Made by a program: the position numbers and the translations under genes
Source of the DNA: Burkholderia ubonensis
GTDB taxonomy: Bacteria; Pseudomonadota; Gammaproteobacteria; Burkholderiales; Burkholderiaceae
Length of the DNA: 64,000 nt
Direction: 5' to 3'
Assembly: GCF_902833085.1 (NCBI RefSeq)
Contig: NZ_CADFEB010000003.1
Span: forward strand, 372,001-436,000
Shown: piece after piece, positions 51,346-59,903 of the stretch
How positions within the stretch are numbered: the first letter of the stretch is position 1
How the letters are laid out: each line of letters opens with the position of its first letter
Notes under the pieces: generated by a model
Databases searched by the model: none
Told to the model about the DNA's origin: nothing
Seen by the model: only the letters and a program-made list of their open reading frames with translations

Positions 51346-52810
51346 CGTCCACGTCGTGCCCGTCGTGCCATTTGTGCTCGGCATTCCGCTCGTGGCCGCC
51401 GCATGCCTTGCGGGCGTGCGGCGCACGCATGTCGCGCGCACCCTGAACGCCGGCTTCAGCTTCGCGACGTTCGTGGCGGCGCTCGTGCTCGCCGCACGCA
51501 CCGTCGAACACGGTCCGTCGTTCGCGTTCGGCCGGGCCTTCTTCGTCGATCCGCTCAACGTCTACCTCGTCGCGCTGACCGCGTTCGTCGGCTGGACGAC
51601 GTCGCTGTTCTCGCGCCCGTACATGCAGGTCGAGGAGGCCCGCGGCCGGATGACCGCCGCGCGGATGCGGCTCTATCACAGCATGTACCAGCTGTTCATG
51701 TTCGCGATGCTGCTCGCGCTGCTGACCAACAACCTCGGCGTGCTGTGGGTCGCGATGGAGGCCGCCACGCTCGCGACCGTGCTGCTCGTCAGCGTCTATC
51801 GGACCGCCGCGAGCCTCGAGGCCGCGTGGAAGTACTTCATCCTGTGCGGCGTCGGCATCGCGCAGGCGCTGTTCGGCACGATCCTGCTCTATCTCGCCGC
51901 AAGCCGGCAGCTCGCCGACGGCGACGCGCTGCTGTGGACGAGCCTGGCCGCCGTCAAGACGCACCTCGACCCGACCATCGTGTCGATCGCGTTCGTGTTC
52001 CTGCTCGTCGGCTACGGCACGAAAGTCGGCCTCGTGCCGATGCACAGCTGGTTGCCGGACGCCCATGCCGAAGGCCCGACGCCGATTTCGGCGGTGCTGT
52101 CCGGGCTGCTGCTGAACGTCGCGCTGTATGCGGTGCTGCGTTGCAAGGTGCTCGCCGACGGCGCACTGGGCAATGGCCTGCCGGGGCGGCTGCTGGTCGG
52201 GTTCGGGCTCGTGTCGGTGCTGGTTGCGTCGTTCTCGCTGTTCCGGCAGAAGGACGTCAAGCGGCTGTTCTCGTATTCGTCGATCGAGCACATGGGGCTG
52301 ATGACGTTCGCGTTCGGTCTCGGCGGCCCGGTCGCGACGTTCGCCGGGCTGCTGCACATGACGGTGCATTCCCTCGTCAAGTCGGCGATCTTCTTCGCGG
52401 TCGGCCACGCGGTGCAGAAGGCCGGCACGCAGGCGATCGACGGGATTCGCGGGCTGCTGCAGGTCAGCCCGACGGTCGGCTGGGGCATGATGCTCGGCAC
52501 GCTCGCGATTCTCGGCCTGCCGCCGTTCGGCGTGTTCGCGAGTGAATTCCTGATCCTGACGACCGCCATCAACACGATTCCGTGGACCGCGCCGTTGCTG
52601 CTGCTCGGGCTCGCCGTGGCCTTCGCGGCGATCTTCGCGCGCGTGCAGCGCATGGTGTTCGGCGCGACGACGACGGCCAGGCCGCTCGAGCATCGCCCCG
52701 CGCCGCTGCCGGTCTTCGTGCATCTGGGCCTGGGGCTGATGCTGGGGCTCTATGTGCCGCCGTACCTGGCGATGTGGTATCGCCAGGCCGCAACGATGCT
52801 GGCGGGGTGA
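51338..52810 (+). CDS. hyfF: HyfF-like proton-pumping membrane subunit
   Basis: The 490-residue NuoN/NuoL-type subunit shows the conserved VAMEAATLATVLLVSVY helix, the GTKVGLVPMHSWLPDAHAEGPTPISAVLSG pair of helices and the KDVKRLFSYSSIEHMGLM block. It is a second antiporter-like subunit beside HyfB; hyfD is absent, so the complex has two pumping modules. Confidence 0.9.
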   Translation: MSDVHVVPVVPFVLGIPLVAAACLAGVRRTHVARTLNAGFSFATFVAALVLAARTVEHGPSFAFGRAFFVDPLNVYLVALTAFVGWTTSLFSRPYMQVEEARGRMTAARMRLYHSMYQLFMFAMLLALLTNNLGVLWVAMEAATLATVLLVSVYRTAASLEAAWKYFILCGVGIAQALFGTILLYLAASRQLADGDALLWTSLAAVKTHLDPTIVSIAFVFLLVGYGTKVGLVPMHSWLPDAHAEGPTPISAVLSGLLLNVALYAVLRCKVLADGALGNGLPGRLLVGFGLVSVLVASFSLFRQKDVKRLFSYSSIEHMGLMTFAFGLGGPVATFAGLLHMTVHSLVKSAIFFAVGHAVQKAGTQAIDGIRGLLQVSPTVGWGMMLGTLAILGLPPFGVFASEFLILTTAINTIPWTAPLLLLGLAVAFAAIFARVQRMVFGATTTARPLEHRPAPLPVFVHLGLGLMLGLYVPPYLAMWYRQAATMLAG

Positions 52811-52813
52811 CGC

Positions 52814-54373
52814 ATGCGACTCGACACGATGCAGATTGCCGCCGCCCGCGTCGCGGGCGGTGCGGGCCAGATCCCGGTGGGCGTGGTGGACGCCGATCAA
52901 GCAGGGTGGCTCGAGATTGCGCGGACGGCGCGCGCGGAGCGCAACCGGCTCGTTGCGATGTGGGGCAGCGAAGCAGCCGGCGGCGTGTTTTCGGTGAACG
53001 CCGCGTACGAATGCGACGACGGCATCCTGTGGGCGCGCTTCGTGACCGGGCGCCGGCCCGATGCCGGCGGGGACTATCCCGATCTCGTTCCGATGTTTGC
53101 GTGCGCGGCCCGCATGCAGCGGGCGATCTTCGACCTGACCGGCCTGCGGGCTCGCGGTGCGGTGGATACACGGCCGTGGCTCAATCACGGCAACTGGCCC
53201 GCTGATTATTTCCCGCTGCAAAAGCAGGCGACGGGCGTCGAAGCATTCGAGTCGAGCGAAGCGGATTACGCGTTCGTGCAGGTTGCGGGCGACGGCGTGC
53301 ACGAGATTGCCGTCGGGCCGATCCATGCCGGCATCATCGAGCCGGGGCATTTCCGGTTCTCCGTCGTCGGCGAGAAGGTGCTGCGCCTCGAAGAGCGTCT
53401 CGGCTACGTTCATCGCGGCGTCGAGCGGCTGTTCGAACGCACCCCGGCGTCGCGCGGTCAGCGGGTGGCCGCCAGGATTGCGGGCGATTCGACCGTCGCG
53501 TTCTCATGGGCCTATTGCATGGCGCTCGAGCAGGCGTGCGGCGCGGCGCCGTCGAAGCGCGCGCTCCGTTTGCGTGCGCTTCTGCTGGAACGCGAACGCG
53601 TTGCCAACCATCTCGGCGACCTCGGCGCGCTCGGCAACGACGCGGGGTTCGGGTTCGGGCTCGCCCAGTTCTCGCGGCTCAAGGAGGACTGGATACGGGA
53701 GAACGCTCGCGTATTCGGGCATCGATATCTGATGGATCGGATCGTGCCCGGAGGCGTGGCGGTCGATGTTCGCGCCGAGGACGCGGCGGTGCTGGCGGCG
53801 CAGTGCGAACGCATCGAACGCGACGTCCACGTGCTGCGAAAGATCTACGACGACCAGTCCGGATTGCAGGATCGATTTCTCGGCACGGGACGACTGGACA
53901 CCGCCGTCGTCGAGCATTTCGGCGTGCGCGGCATGGCGGCCCGCGCCAGCGGCCAGACGTTCGACGTGCGCGCGAACCTGCGGCCGGCGCCGTACGACGA
54001 TTTCGCGGTCGTTGCGGCCAGCGACGCGCGCGGTGACGTTGCCGCGCGGGTCGCGGTGCGTTTCGCCGAGATCGACGAATCGCTGCGCGTGATTCGCGCA
54101 CTGCTGGCCGATCTTCCCGAGGGTCCGGCTGCCGTCGACATGACGCCCGCAGCGGCGCCTGCCCAAGGCGTGGGCTGGGTGGAAGGCTGGCGCGGCGACG
54201 TGTTCGTCGCGCTCGAGCTCGCACCGGGCGACGTGATCGCGCGATGCCATTGCCACGATCCGTCCTGGCAGAACTGGCCGGCGCTCGAGCATGCGATCAT
54301 CGGCAACATCGTTCCCGATTTCCCGCTGATCAACAAATCGTTCAACCTGAACTACGCGGGGCACGATCTCTGA
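52814..54373 (+). CDS. hyfG: HyfG-like large subunit lacking the NiFe ligands
   Basis: The 519-residue protein fuses a NuoC-like N-terminal domain (about 1-150) to a NuoD/hydrogenase-large-like domain. The helix GYVHRGVERLFER leads, as in the family, into the place where hydrogenases have RxCGxC; here it reads ARIAGDST. The C-terminal DPCxxC is replaced by NLNYAGHD in the final residues. All four cysteine ligands of a NiFe centre are missing, so the subunit cannot make or use H2. It is an energy-converting-hydrogenase-related subunit. Its stop overlaps hyfI (TGATG). Confidence 0.88.
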   Translation: MRLDTMQIAAARVAGGAGQIPVGVVDADQAGWLEIARTARAERNRLVAMWGSEAAGGVFSVNAAYECDDGILWARFVTGRRPDAGGDYPDLVPMFACAARMQRAIFDLTGLRARGAVDTRPWLNHGNWPADYFPLQKQATGVEAFESSEADYAFVQVAGDGVHEIAVGPIHAGIIEPGHFRFSVVGEKVLRLEERLGYVHRGVERLFERTPASRGQRVAARIAGDSTVAFSWAYCMALEQACGAAPSKRALRLRALLLERERVANHLGDLGALGNDAGFGFGLAQFSRLKEDWIRENARVFGHRYLMDRIVPGGVAVDVRAEDAAVLAAQCERIERDVHVLRKIYDDQSGLQDRFLGTGRLDTAVVEHFGVRGMAARASGQTFDVRANLRPAPYDDFAVVAASDARGDVAARVAVRFAEIDESLRVIRALLADLPEGPAAVDMTPAAAPAQGVGWVEGWRGDVFVALELAPGDVIARCHCHDPSWQNWPALEHAIIGNIVPDFPLINKSFNLNYAGHDL

Positions 54374-54882
54374 TGTGGCAACTCATCCGGCAATTCGCGC
54401 GCACCGATTTTCCCGACGAACCCGTGCCGGCGGCGGAAGACGCATGGCGACACGAGGCGCAGCAGATTCGCCAGCAGATTCTCGATCTGCTCGGGCGCGC
54501 GCTGTGCATCCGGCAGATCGACGCGGGCTCGTGCAACGGCTGCGAGCTGGAGATCCACGCGCTGAACAATCCCGTCTACAACATCGAGGGACTCGGGATC
54601 AAGTTCGTCGCCAGCCCCCGGCATGCCGACCTGCTGCTCGTGACCGGGCCCGTGACGCTGAACATGCGTGCGGCCGTGCTCGCCGCGTACGATGCAACGC
54701 CCGGCCCGAAACTCGTGGTGGCCGCGGGCGAATGCGCGTGCACGGGCGGCATTTTCGCCGACGGTTATGCCGTGTGCGGCCCCGTCTCGTCGATCCTGCC
54801 GGTCGACGTGACGATTCCCGGATGTCCGCCGCCGCCGGTCGACCTGCTGCGAGGCATCCTGGCAGCGTGCCGGTCTCGCTGA
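54373..54882 (+). CDS. hyfI: HyfI-like small iron-sulfur subunit (NuoB family)
   Basis: The 169-residue protein starts at the ATG at 54373. The cysteines that hold the terminal 4Fe-4S cluster are present: CNGC at Cys54/Cys57, GECAC at Cys121/Cys123 and GCPPPP at Cys151. The electron path up to the NuoB-like cluster is therefore intact even though the partner large subunit lacks its metal site. No ferredoxin-type subunits (hyfA, hyfH), no hyp maturation genes and no processing protease are nearby. Confidence 0.9.
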   Translation: MWQLIRQFARTDFPDEPVPAAEDAWRHEAQQIRQQILDLLGRALCIRQIDAGSCNGCELEIHALNNPVYNIEGLGIKFVASPRHADLLLVTGPVTLNMRAAVLAAYDATPGPKLVVAAGECACTGGIFADGYAVCGPVSSILPVDVTIPGCPPPPVDLLRGILAACRSR

Positions 54883-54966
54883 GCCCGAGGGCGATTTTCC
54901 GCCGATGGCCCAAGCTGCACCGACCTCGATACAACCCTTGTTCGCATTGACTCAAGTTTTCGCCGC

Positions 54967-55311
54967 ATGACTCCGCTCAAATTCATTCTTCGCTATACCG
55001 CCATCCCGTTCACCGCAATCGTGGCCGTCGTCATCTGGGCCGCCATGCCGTCCTCGAAGGAAATCGATGCGAGGCAGTATGCGGCGCTGTCACGTGCATA
55101 CCCGAGCTTTCCTTCGGCATTCCGGCACGAGATCGCGGATGCGATGGAACACGGCCGGATCAGCGACTGGCAATACCAGACGCTCGTGCGCGACTCGCTG
55201 GCCAACGGCGTCGCATTGGACTGGCCGGCGACGGGCGTGAGCGACGTCGCTGCCGAACGGCGCAAGCTGGCCGCATTGATTCAAACCGATTCTGATCTCG
55301 CAGGGCATTAA
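54967..55311 (+). CDS. Small membrane-anchored protein of unknown function
   Basis: The 114-residue protein has one N-terminal transmembrane helix (about 8-27, RYTAIPFTAIVAVVIWAAMP) and a soluble, probably periplasmic tail with an ISDWQYQTLVRD block. Family unknown. The next gene starts two bases after its stop, so both are expressed together. It lies 84 bases after hyfI and could be co-transcribed with the hyf genes. Confidence 0.65.
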   Translation: MTPLKFILRYTAIPFTAIVAVVIWAAMPSSKEIDARQYAALSRAYPSFPSAFRHEIADAMEHGRISDWQYQTLVRDSLANGVALDWPATGVSDVAAERRKLAALIQTDSDLAGH

Positions 55312-55313
55312 AG

Positions 55314-55526
55314 ATGAAAACGTTACTGGTTGCTGTCGCATTCATTTTGATTATCGGCAGCCTGATTTCCGCGCTGTACTACATGAATCGCGATCGGGGA
55401 ACGACCAAGCGGATGGCGTGGGCGCTCGCGGCGCGTGTGGGGTTGTCGATCACGCTGTTTCTGGCGCTCCTTCTCGCGTACTGGCTCGGCTGGATCGAGC
55501 CGACCGGGCTGCCTATCGGGCGGTAG
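55314..55526 (+). CDS. DUF2909-type twin-helix membrane protein
   Basis: The 70-residue protein has two transmembrane helices (about 2-22 and 38-61) joined by a basic loop NRDRGTTKRMAWALAARVG, as in DUF2909 proteins, which in other species lie near cytochrome oxidase genes. It is the last gene before a strong convergent terminator. Confidence 0.7.
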   Translation: MKTLLVAVAFILIIGSLISALYYMNRDRGTTKRMAWALAARVGLSITLFLALLLAYWLGWIEPTGLPIGR

Positions 55527-55557
55527 GAATTTGTAAATTATCCAGCCGATCGATTTT

Positions 55558-55586
55558 ATTTTTGGGGCCTTCTCAGCCCCCAAAAT
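55558..55586. terminator. Bidirectional Rho-independent terminator
   Basis: A stem formed by TTTTGGGGC and GCCCCCAAAA (one bulged C) with a 7-base loop carries T-rich flanks on both strands. It lies between the plus-strand DUF2909 gene and the minus-strand LysE gene, so it can serve both. Confidence 0.8.
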
Positions 55587-55630
55587 AATGCCCAATAAAA
55601 TCAGCCCCTTCCTGACTGATCGTTCCCGCG

Positions 55631-56242
55631 CTAATCGCTGACGATCGCGATCACGCCCAGCACGACGAACAGCGTGCCGGCGAGAAACTGGCCGATCCGC
55701 AATGCCTGGCCGCCCGGCGACACGCGGGTGCGCAACGGATGGGCGAGCAGGATGCAGAATACGTCGGCGGCGGAGAACAGCACGTTCGCGCAAGCGCCGA
55801 GCAGGAACAGTTGCCAGCCGAGCCCGAGCGACGCGTCCGGATCGGTGAACTGCAGCAGGAACGAAAAATAGAACAGCGCCGACTTCGGATTCGACGCCTC
55901 GATGAACGCGCTCGACGACACGACGTTGCGTGGCACGTCGATCGCCGCGTCCTGCCCGACGGGCGCGCGGATGCGCTGGATGCCGAGCCAGACCAGGTAG
56001 GCGCCGCCGACCACCTTGAGCACGTGATACAGCATCGGCGATGTCTTCAGCACCGCGACCGCACCGAGCGCGACGATGCAGATCTGGAAAAAGGCGCCGA
56101 GGTGAATGCCGAGTGCGGACAGGAAGCCGGCCCGTCGCCCGTGCTGAAGCGTCAACGATACGGTCTGCAGCAGCGCGGGCCCCGGAATGAAACCGAAGCC
56201 GACGCAGGTCAGGCCGAAGAACAGCGCTTGTTCCGGCGACAT
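55631..56242 (-). CDS. LysE/RhtB-family exporter
   Basis: The 203-residue membrane protein starts at the ATG at 56242, overlapping the radical SAM stop (ATGA). It has about six transmembrane helices and the LysE-family features GFIPGPALLQTV (residues 16-27), GRRAGFLSALGIHLG and IEASNPKSALFYFSFLLQF. The family exports amino acids and small derivatives. Strict coupling to the radical SAM gene suggests that it exports that enzyme's product. Confidence 0.87.
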   Translation of the reverse strand: MSPEQALFFGLTCVGFGFIPGPALLQTVSLTLQHGRRAGFLSALGIHLGAFFQICIVALGAVAVLKTSPMLYHVLKVVGGAYLVWLGIQRIRAPVGQDAAIDVPRNVVSSSAFIEASNPKSALFYFSFLLQFTDPDASLGLGWQLFLLGACANVLFSAADVFCILLAHPLRTRVSPGGQALRIGQFLAGTLFVVLGVIAIVSD

Positions 56243-57840
56243 CAGAGATCGTCTCCGATCACGATGCCGAGCCGGCCGCATTCGCCGCGTATCCGATCGC
56301 GCGCGGTGGCGAGCCGCTCCTTCGACAGCTCGGGCATGAACACGCTGATATAGTCGTCGATGGCGGCTTCGCGATCGAAGATATCGACGTTCCGGTAGCG
56401 ATCGGCCACGTCCTGCCGCCGTGCGCGGCTTTCGATCGCTAGACCCAGTCGGGTCGACATCGTTTCAGCCTCGTCCGGATCGGTCAGATAGCGAAAATCC
56501 TTCGAACCCGGTTCCGGCGACAGCAATTCGATGTCGGCGCTGATGATCACATCCCGCCCGGCCTTGAGGAACGCGATGTAGGTTTCGATGTTTTCCTGCA
56601 GCAACGCCTCGTTCATTCCCAGATGCCCCATCACGAATCCCGCCTTGATCGCCACGCCATGCGTGCGCGCATTGTGCAGCGCACGCAAATTGGCGTCGGC
56701 CATCCGCTGTGCGGCCGCCACCGGATCCTTGTTGCGCAGCGGTTTGTTGAGCGCCTGCAGCGAACGCGCTGCGCCCGCGTCGACGCCCACGAACAGAATG
56801 CGGAAGCCGATCTCGCGCATCGCTTTCAATACCTGCTCCTTCTCCATGCCGTCCGCGCGCGCGTAGCCGACCAGGACCGGGCGCGAGTTCGCCGGCAACG
56901 CGCGCCACCATGACGGCGGCGATTCCGCCATATCGAGCATCAGTCGCGCGAACGTGAGCGGCAGTTCGTCGGCCGTCACGTACAGGTAATCGTAGCCCGC
57001 GTCCCACGCGCTGCGGATGACGGACCACGCGTGATCCGCCGGCAGTTCGTTCTTCCACATGCTGCCATACTGGATCGAGCAGAACGAACAGGCATCGTCG
57101 CCGCTGAACTTGATGCAACCACGCCCGATTTCGACCGGCACGCCCTTGCGTACCTGCCGCCCGGTCAATGCGAGGATTCGCCGGCCCAGGCGCCGGGTGA
57201 AATTCTCGGTGTAGACGGCGGTATGCGGCAGGGTACGGTCGATCAGGCTGTAGTCGATAACGCGGTTCACCGCTTCGCGAATCGTCGGATCAGCGACGAT
57301 TCGCCCGGATTCCAGACGAACCGACCCGGGATAAACGCTGGCGGCGCGCGCTTGCTGCCGATCCCTCAGGAAATCGACCAGGCCACCATACACTTCGTTG
57401 CCGACGAATCCGCAGTCGATCAGTTCGCCGTGGCGATCGAGGATCTCGCGGCTCAATGCCGTGAAATGATCATTGCCGACCACGATCGCGATATGCGGAT
57501 CGATGGATTTGACCGCGCGGGCGATCCGGATAGCGGCCTCGTAATTAGCCGTGATCGCACTGAGGCAGATAGCGAGCGTGCGGCCGGCTCGCTCGCGGAC
57601 AGCTGCGAGGATACGGTCGAGCGGATGAATCACGCCATCGACATAATGGCCTTCGAAGCCCGGCAGCGCATCGACATGAGAAGCCAGCGACAGGATGCCG
57701 AGATGGGGGAAATTGGCCCAGTCGGTATGTTGAATGCCCTTTGATACAACGATGTCGTTCGCTTCGCCTGCGCCGTCCGTATCCAGATCGTTGCTGTTCG
57801 GCGGATTGATGAAAAATACGATGGCCCTCGGCTCGCTCAT
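56242..57840 (-). CDS. B12-binding-type radical SAM enzyme, unknown product
   Basis: The 532-residue protein has an N-terminal Rossmann-like, B12-binding-type domain (about 1-160: PHLGILSLASHVDALP, IVVGNDHFTAL; the DxHxxG cobalamin motif is not evident). A radical SAM domain follows. The iron-sulfur cysteines are Cys242, Cys251 and Cys254, a CX8CX2C spacing that differs from the usual CX3CX2C. Substrate unknown. A GAGAGA site precedes the ATG, and a lux-box promoter lies 127-150 bases upstream. It forms an operon with the LysE exporter, pointing to a secreted small molecule. Confidence 0.82.
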   Translation of the reverse strand: MSEPRAIVFFINPPNSNDLDTDGAGEANDIVVSKGIQHTDWANFPHLGILSLASHVDALPGFEGHYVDGVIHPLDRILAAVRERAGRTLAICLSAITANYEAAIRIARAVKSIDPHIAIVVGNDHFTALSREILDRHGELIDCGFVGNEVYGGLVDFLRDRQQARAASVYPGSVRLESGRIVADPTIREAVNRVIDYSLIDRTLPHTAVYTENFTRRLGRRILALTGRQVRKGVPVEIGRGCIKFSGDDACSFCSIQYGSMWKNELPADHAWSVIRSAWDAGYDYLYVTADELPLTFARLMLDMAESPPSWWRALPANSRPVLVGYARADGMEKEQVLKAMREIGFRILFVGVDAGAARSLQALNKPLRNKDPVAAAQRMADANLRALHNARTHGVAIKAGFVMGHLGMNEALLQENIETYIAFLKAGRDVIISADIELLSPEPGSKDFRYLTDPDEAETMSTRLGLAIESRARRQDVADRYRNVDIFDREAAIDDYISVFMPELSKERLATARDRIRGECGRLGIVIGDDL

Positions 57841-57941
57841 GGCGCGATTCTCTCGATATTGTGGATCTTGTCTGGTATCTGGTAATTACTGCAACCGGCG
57901 AGCGCACGCCTCCGCGCGCAGGGCCCAACCTCGATCTCGCT

Positions 57942-57990
57942 AATGTAAGAGAAAGCCCTTGAGCCGGAACCTGTCAGCCATGACAGGTTC
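57942..57990 (-). promoter_or_regulatory. LuxR/CepR-type box and promoter for the radical SAM operon
   Basis: A perfect 10-bp inverted repeat, arms GAACCTGTCA (57967-57976) and TGACAGGTTC (57981-57990) with a 4-base spacer, fits the CTGT...ACAG core of quorum-sensing boxes. On the minus strand a TACATT -10-like box follows at 57947-57942. The centre of the box falls about 34 bases from the centre of the -10, i.e. near -42 to -43. That is the class II position where acyl-homoserine-lactone regulators contact RNA polymerase. Confidence 0.7.
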
Positions 57991-58219
57991 GGAAACCGGA
58001 TATCCTGCGTCGTGCTCGCGTTATTTTCTGTACAACGATAGTTCGCCCGTTTCGCCGGATATTGCATGTCAAACGGATCGTCTCACGGGGGAGTTCCGCC
58101 ATGGATACTCCCCCGGCGTCAGAATAGTTGTCGCCCGAATTGGGGGCCGGCGAGCAACGGAACAGCCAACCGACTTCGGGTGCTGGGTCCCCTTGCTCGT
58201 TGGTCTGTCAGCGCGGGCT

Positions 58220-58532
58220 AGCCCCTCCTTCGATAGACGGTTGGACGCGAAACCGAAAGCAGCTCGGCTAGATCGCTATTGGCTAGCGTTGCACGAAACC
58301 GCTTCACCCCAGCGTGCATACCGTAAAGAAGCCGAACGGTTGATCCTTTGGGCCATCGTGGAGCGCGGCCGAGCGTTGTCGTCGCTCACGACCGATGACG
58401 CGATCGCCTACCGGGCATTCGTCCGGCGCCCGGCGCCGCGCGAACGATGGATCGGCCCGCCGCGGCCGCGAGATTCGGTTGAGTGGCGACCGTTCTCGGG
58501 TGGCCTGTCGGCCCGTTCGTCCGCCTACGCGC
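58220..58532 (+). pseudogene. 5' part of a tyrosine recombinase/integrase gene, interrupted
   Basis: The frame here reads as the N-terminal SAM-like DNA-binding domain of a phage-type integrase (YWLALHETASPQRAYRKEAE, then RLILWAIVERGRALSSLTTDD and a WRPFSGGLSARS block). It stops at the left end of the IS66-family unit, at the target duplication. The fragment upstream of about 58220 shows no integrase similarity, so the true start is also lost or unclear. The remainder of the gene is at 62365-62750. Confidence 0.75.
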
Positions 58533-58587
58533 GTAAGCACTCGATCAGCACCGTAGCGTAGGTCGTTGACGACGGTGAGTCGTGATG

Positions 58588-58979
58588 CTATCGGATGGGC
58601 TCGACGTGAGCAGTAGACGGCAACGACGGCGCCACGTTCCACGGCAGCAGTTCGTCAATGCGGTTGATCGGATGGTCAGCAATGCGCTTGAGCACGTAGG
58701 CGAGATACGCTTCGGGATCGAGGCCGTTCAGGCGTGCCGTGCCGATCAGGCTGTACACATCGCGGCGGCACGTTCGCCGCCAGAGTCGGCGCTGGCGAAT
58801 AGATAGTTCCGCCGTCCGAGAGCGACGCCTCGCAATGCTCGCTCGGCGATCAGGTTGTCGATCTCCGCACACCCATCGCTGCGGTAGTAGACGAGCGCCG
58901 GCCAGCGATTCAGCGCGTACCGAATCGCCTTGGCCGCGTCAGATTTTGCTGAGAGCGTGGCAAGCGTCGCTTCGAACCA
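58588..58979 (-). pseudogene. IS66 tnpC fragment (C-terminal part), frameshifted
   Basis: The segment matches the 3' end of the intact tnpC (59904-60295) closely but not identically, from the stop codon to about 58979, where similarity ends abruptly at a run of T's. A 2-base insertion near 58757 (TGTACACATC against TGTACATC) shifts the frame. It is a remnant from a related IS66 copy and supplies the left end of the unit. Confidence 0.85.
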
Positions 58980-59078
58980 GTTTTTTGCGACGGCAAGCGC
59001 GCGCACTCACGCGCGCAGCGGGTGGTGTTCTTGCCGTTCACGTTCATGAAGAGAGTATCTGCGATGCCAGCATAGCTT

Positions 59079-59729
59079 TTAATGAGGCGTCTGTGGCGTC
59101 ATTGCGGTTTTATTAGCATCGCAGCGCAAGATGTCGAACAAGCCGTCTCGCGCATCTTGCAAAGGCCCTATCACCTTTGATCTGCTCAAAAACATAGGGT
59201 CTGGCTCACCTGGGTCAACCGGAGGGTAAAGTTTTGCGAAATCGCTACCAAGCATGGTAAGCAACCAGATATTGCCCTTTACCCCATAAAATCGAGCATC
59301 CACTATATTGCTGCTCGTGTATCGATCAATTTCCGCAAGAACCGGACGAAGAAAATCGACTTCCTTATGCAGTTTCCACTCTATATATTCTGGCGTTGAG
59401 CGCAGCGCCCTCCAAGCCTCACGATTTTCCTTGTAATATATCGGCTCGCGACAAAACATTACGTTCGGCACACCAGACTGCGGTATTGGACAATGTTCGG
59501 ATATTCGATCCTCTTCATCGGATAGTTCTTTAATTTTTTCTGCTGATACGACTGGCGTAGCTTGATCAACAGCATCAAGGGCAAGCGTGAATTTCTTCTT
59601 CGCGATTGCGACGTAATCTGAATCGCAAACCGATGGCTCGAACATCATCGGAGCCGTGTGGCCTCTTATTTGCGCTTGAATGACCGCGGAATATAAAAAT
59701 GTAGCCACTAAGATCAACGATTTTTTCAT
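59079..59729 (-). CDS. Passenger gene: exported protein of unknown function (216 aa)
   Basis: The protein has a clear Sec signal peptide (MKKSLILVATFLYSAVIQAQ) and a mature part of about 196 residues with several cysteines (CDSDY, EHCPIP, FCREP, LRCDAN), so it is probably periplasmic and disulfide-bonded. An AAGGGA site precedes the ATG at 59729. I recognise no family. The DNA is visibly more AT-rich than the rest of the window, a sign of a different donor. It lies between the two IS66 tnpC segments and is carried as cargo. Confidence 0.7.
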   Translation of the reverse strand: MKKSLILVATFLYSAVIQAQIRGHTAPMMFEPSVCDSDYVAIAKKKFTLALDAVDQATPVVSAEKIKELSDEEDRISEHCPIPQSGVPNVMFCREPIYYKENREAWRALRSTPEYIEWKLHKEVDFLRPVLAEIDRYTSSNIVDARFYGVKGNIWLLTMLGSDFAKLYPPVDPGEPDPMFLSRSKVIGPLQDARDGLFDILRCDANKTAMTPQTPH

Positions 59730-59903
59730 TTTTCCCTTCGAATCAGGTCCTGATTTTACCGATTACGCCACTTCTAAGCGCCCCGGTGGGGCGCAGACAA
59801 CTCTACCGCACTGCCGATGCACTTTCCTCTGGCTCGCGCAATATTCTTCGGCCCGCATTGGCACCTTTATATTTCAGATTGTTGTGCGGCGGGAAGTCGG
59901 ATG

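Noticed and set aside
51332..53413. 693-codon minus-strand open frame opposite hyfF and the start of hyfG
   Set aside because: Shadow of two real genes with conserved motifs on the plus strand.
52814..54882. A functional NiFe hydrogenase
   Set aside because: The large subunit lacks all four cysteine ligands and no maturation genes are present, so hydrogenase activity was not called.
58990..59037. Distal inverted repeat (8-bp ACGGCAAG/CTTGCCGT) as a transposon end
   Set aside because: The arms are only 32 bases apart and lie inside the larger IS66 unit, so they look like a hairpin at the internal junction and not element ends.
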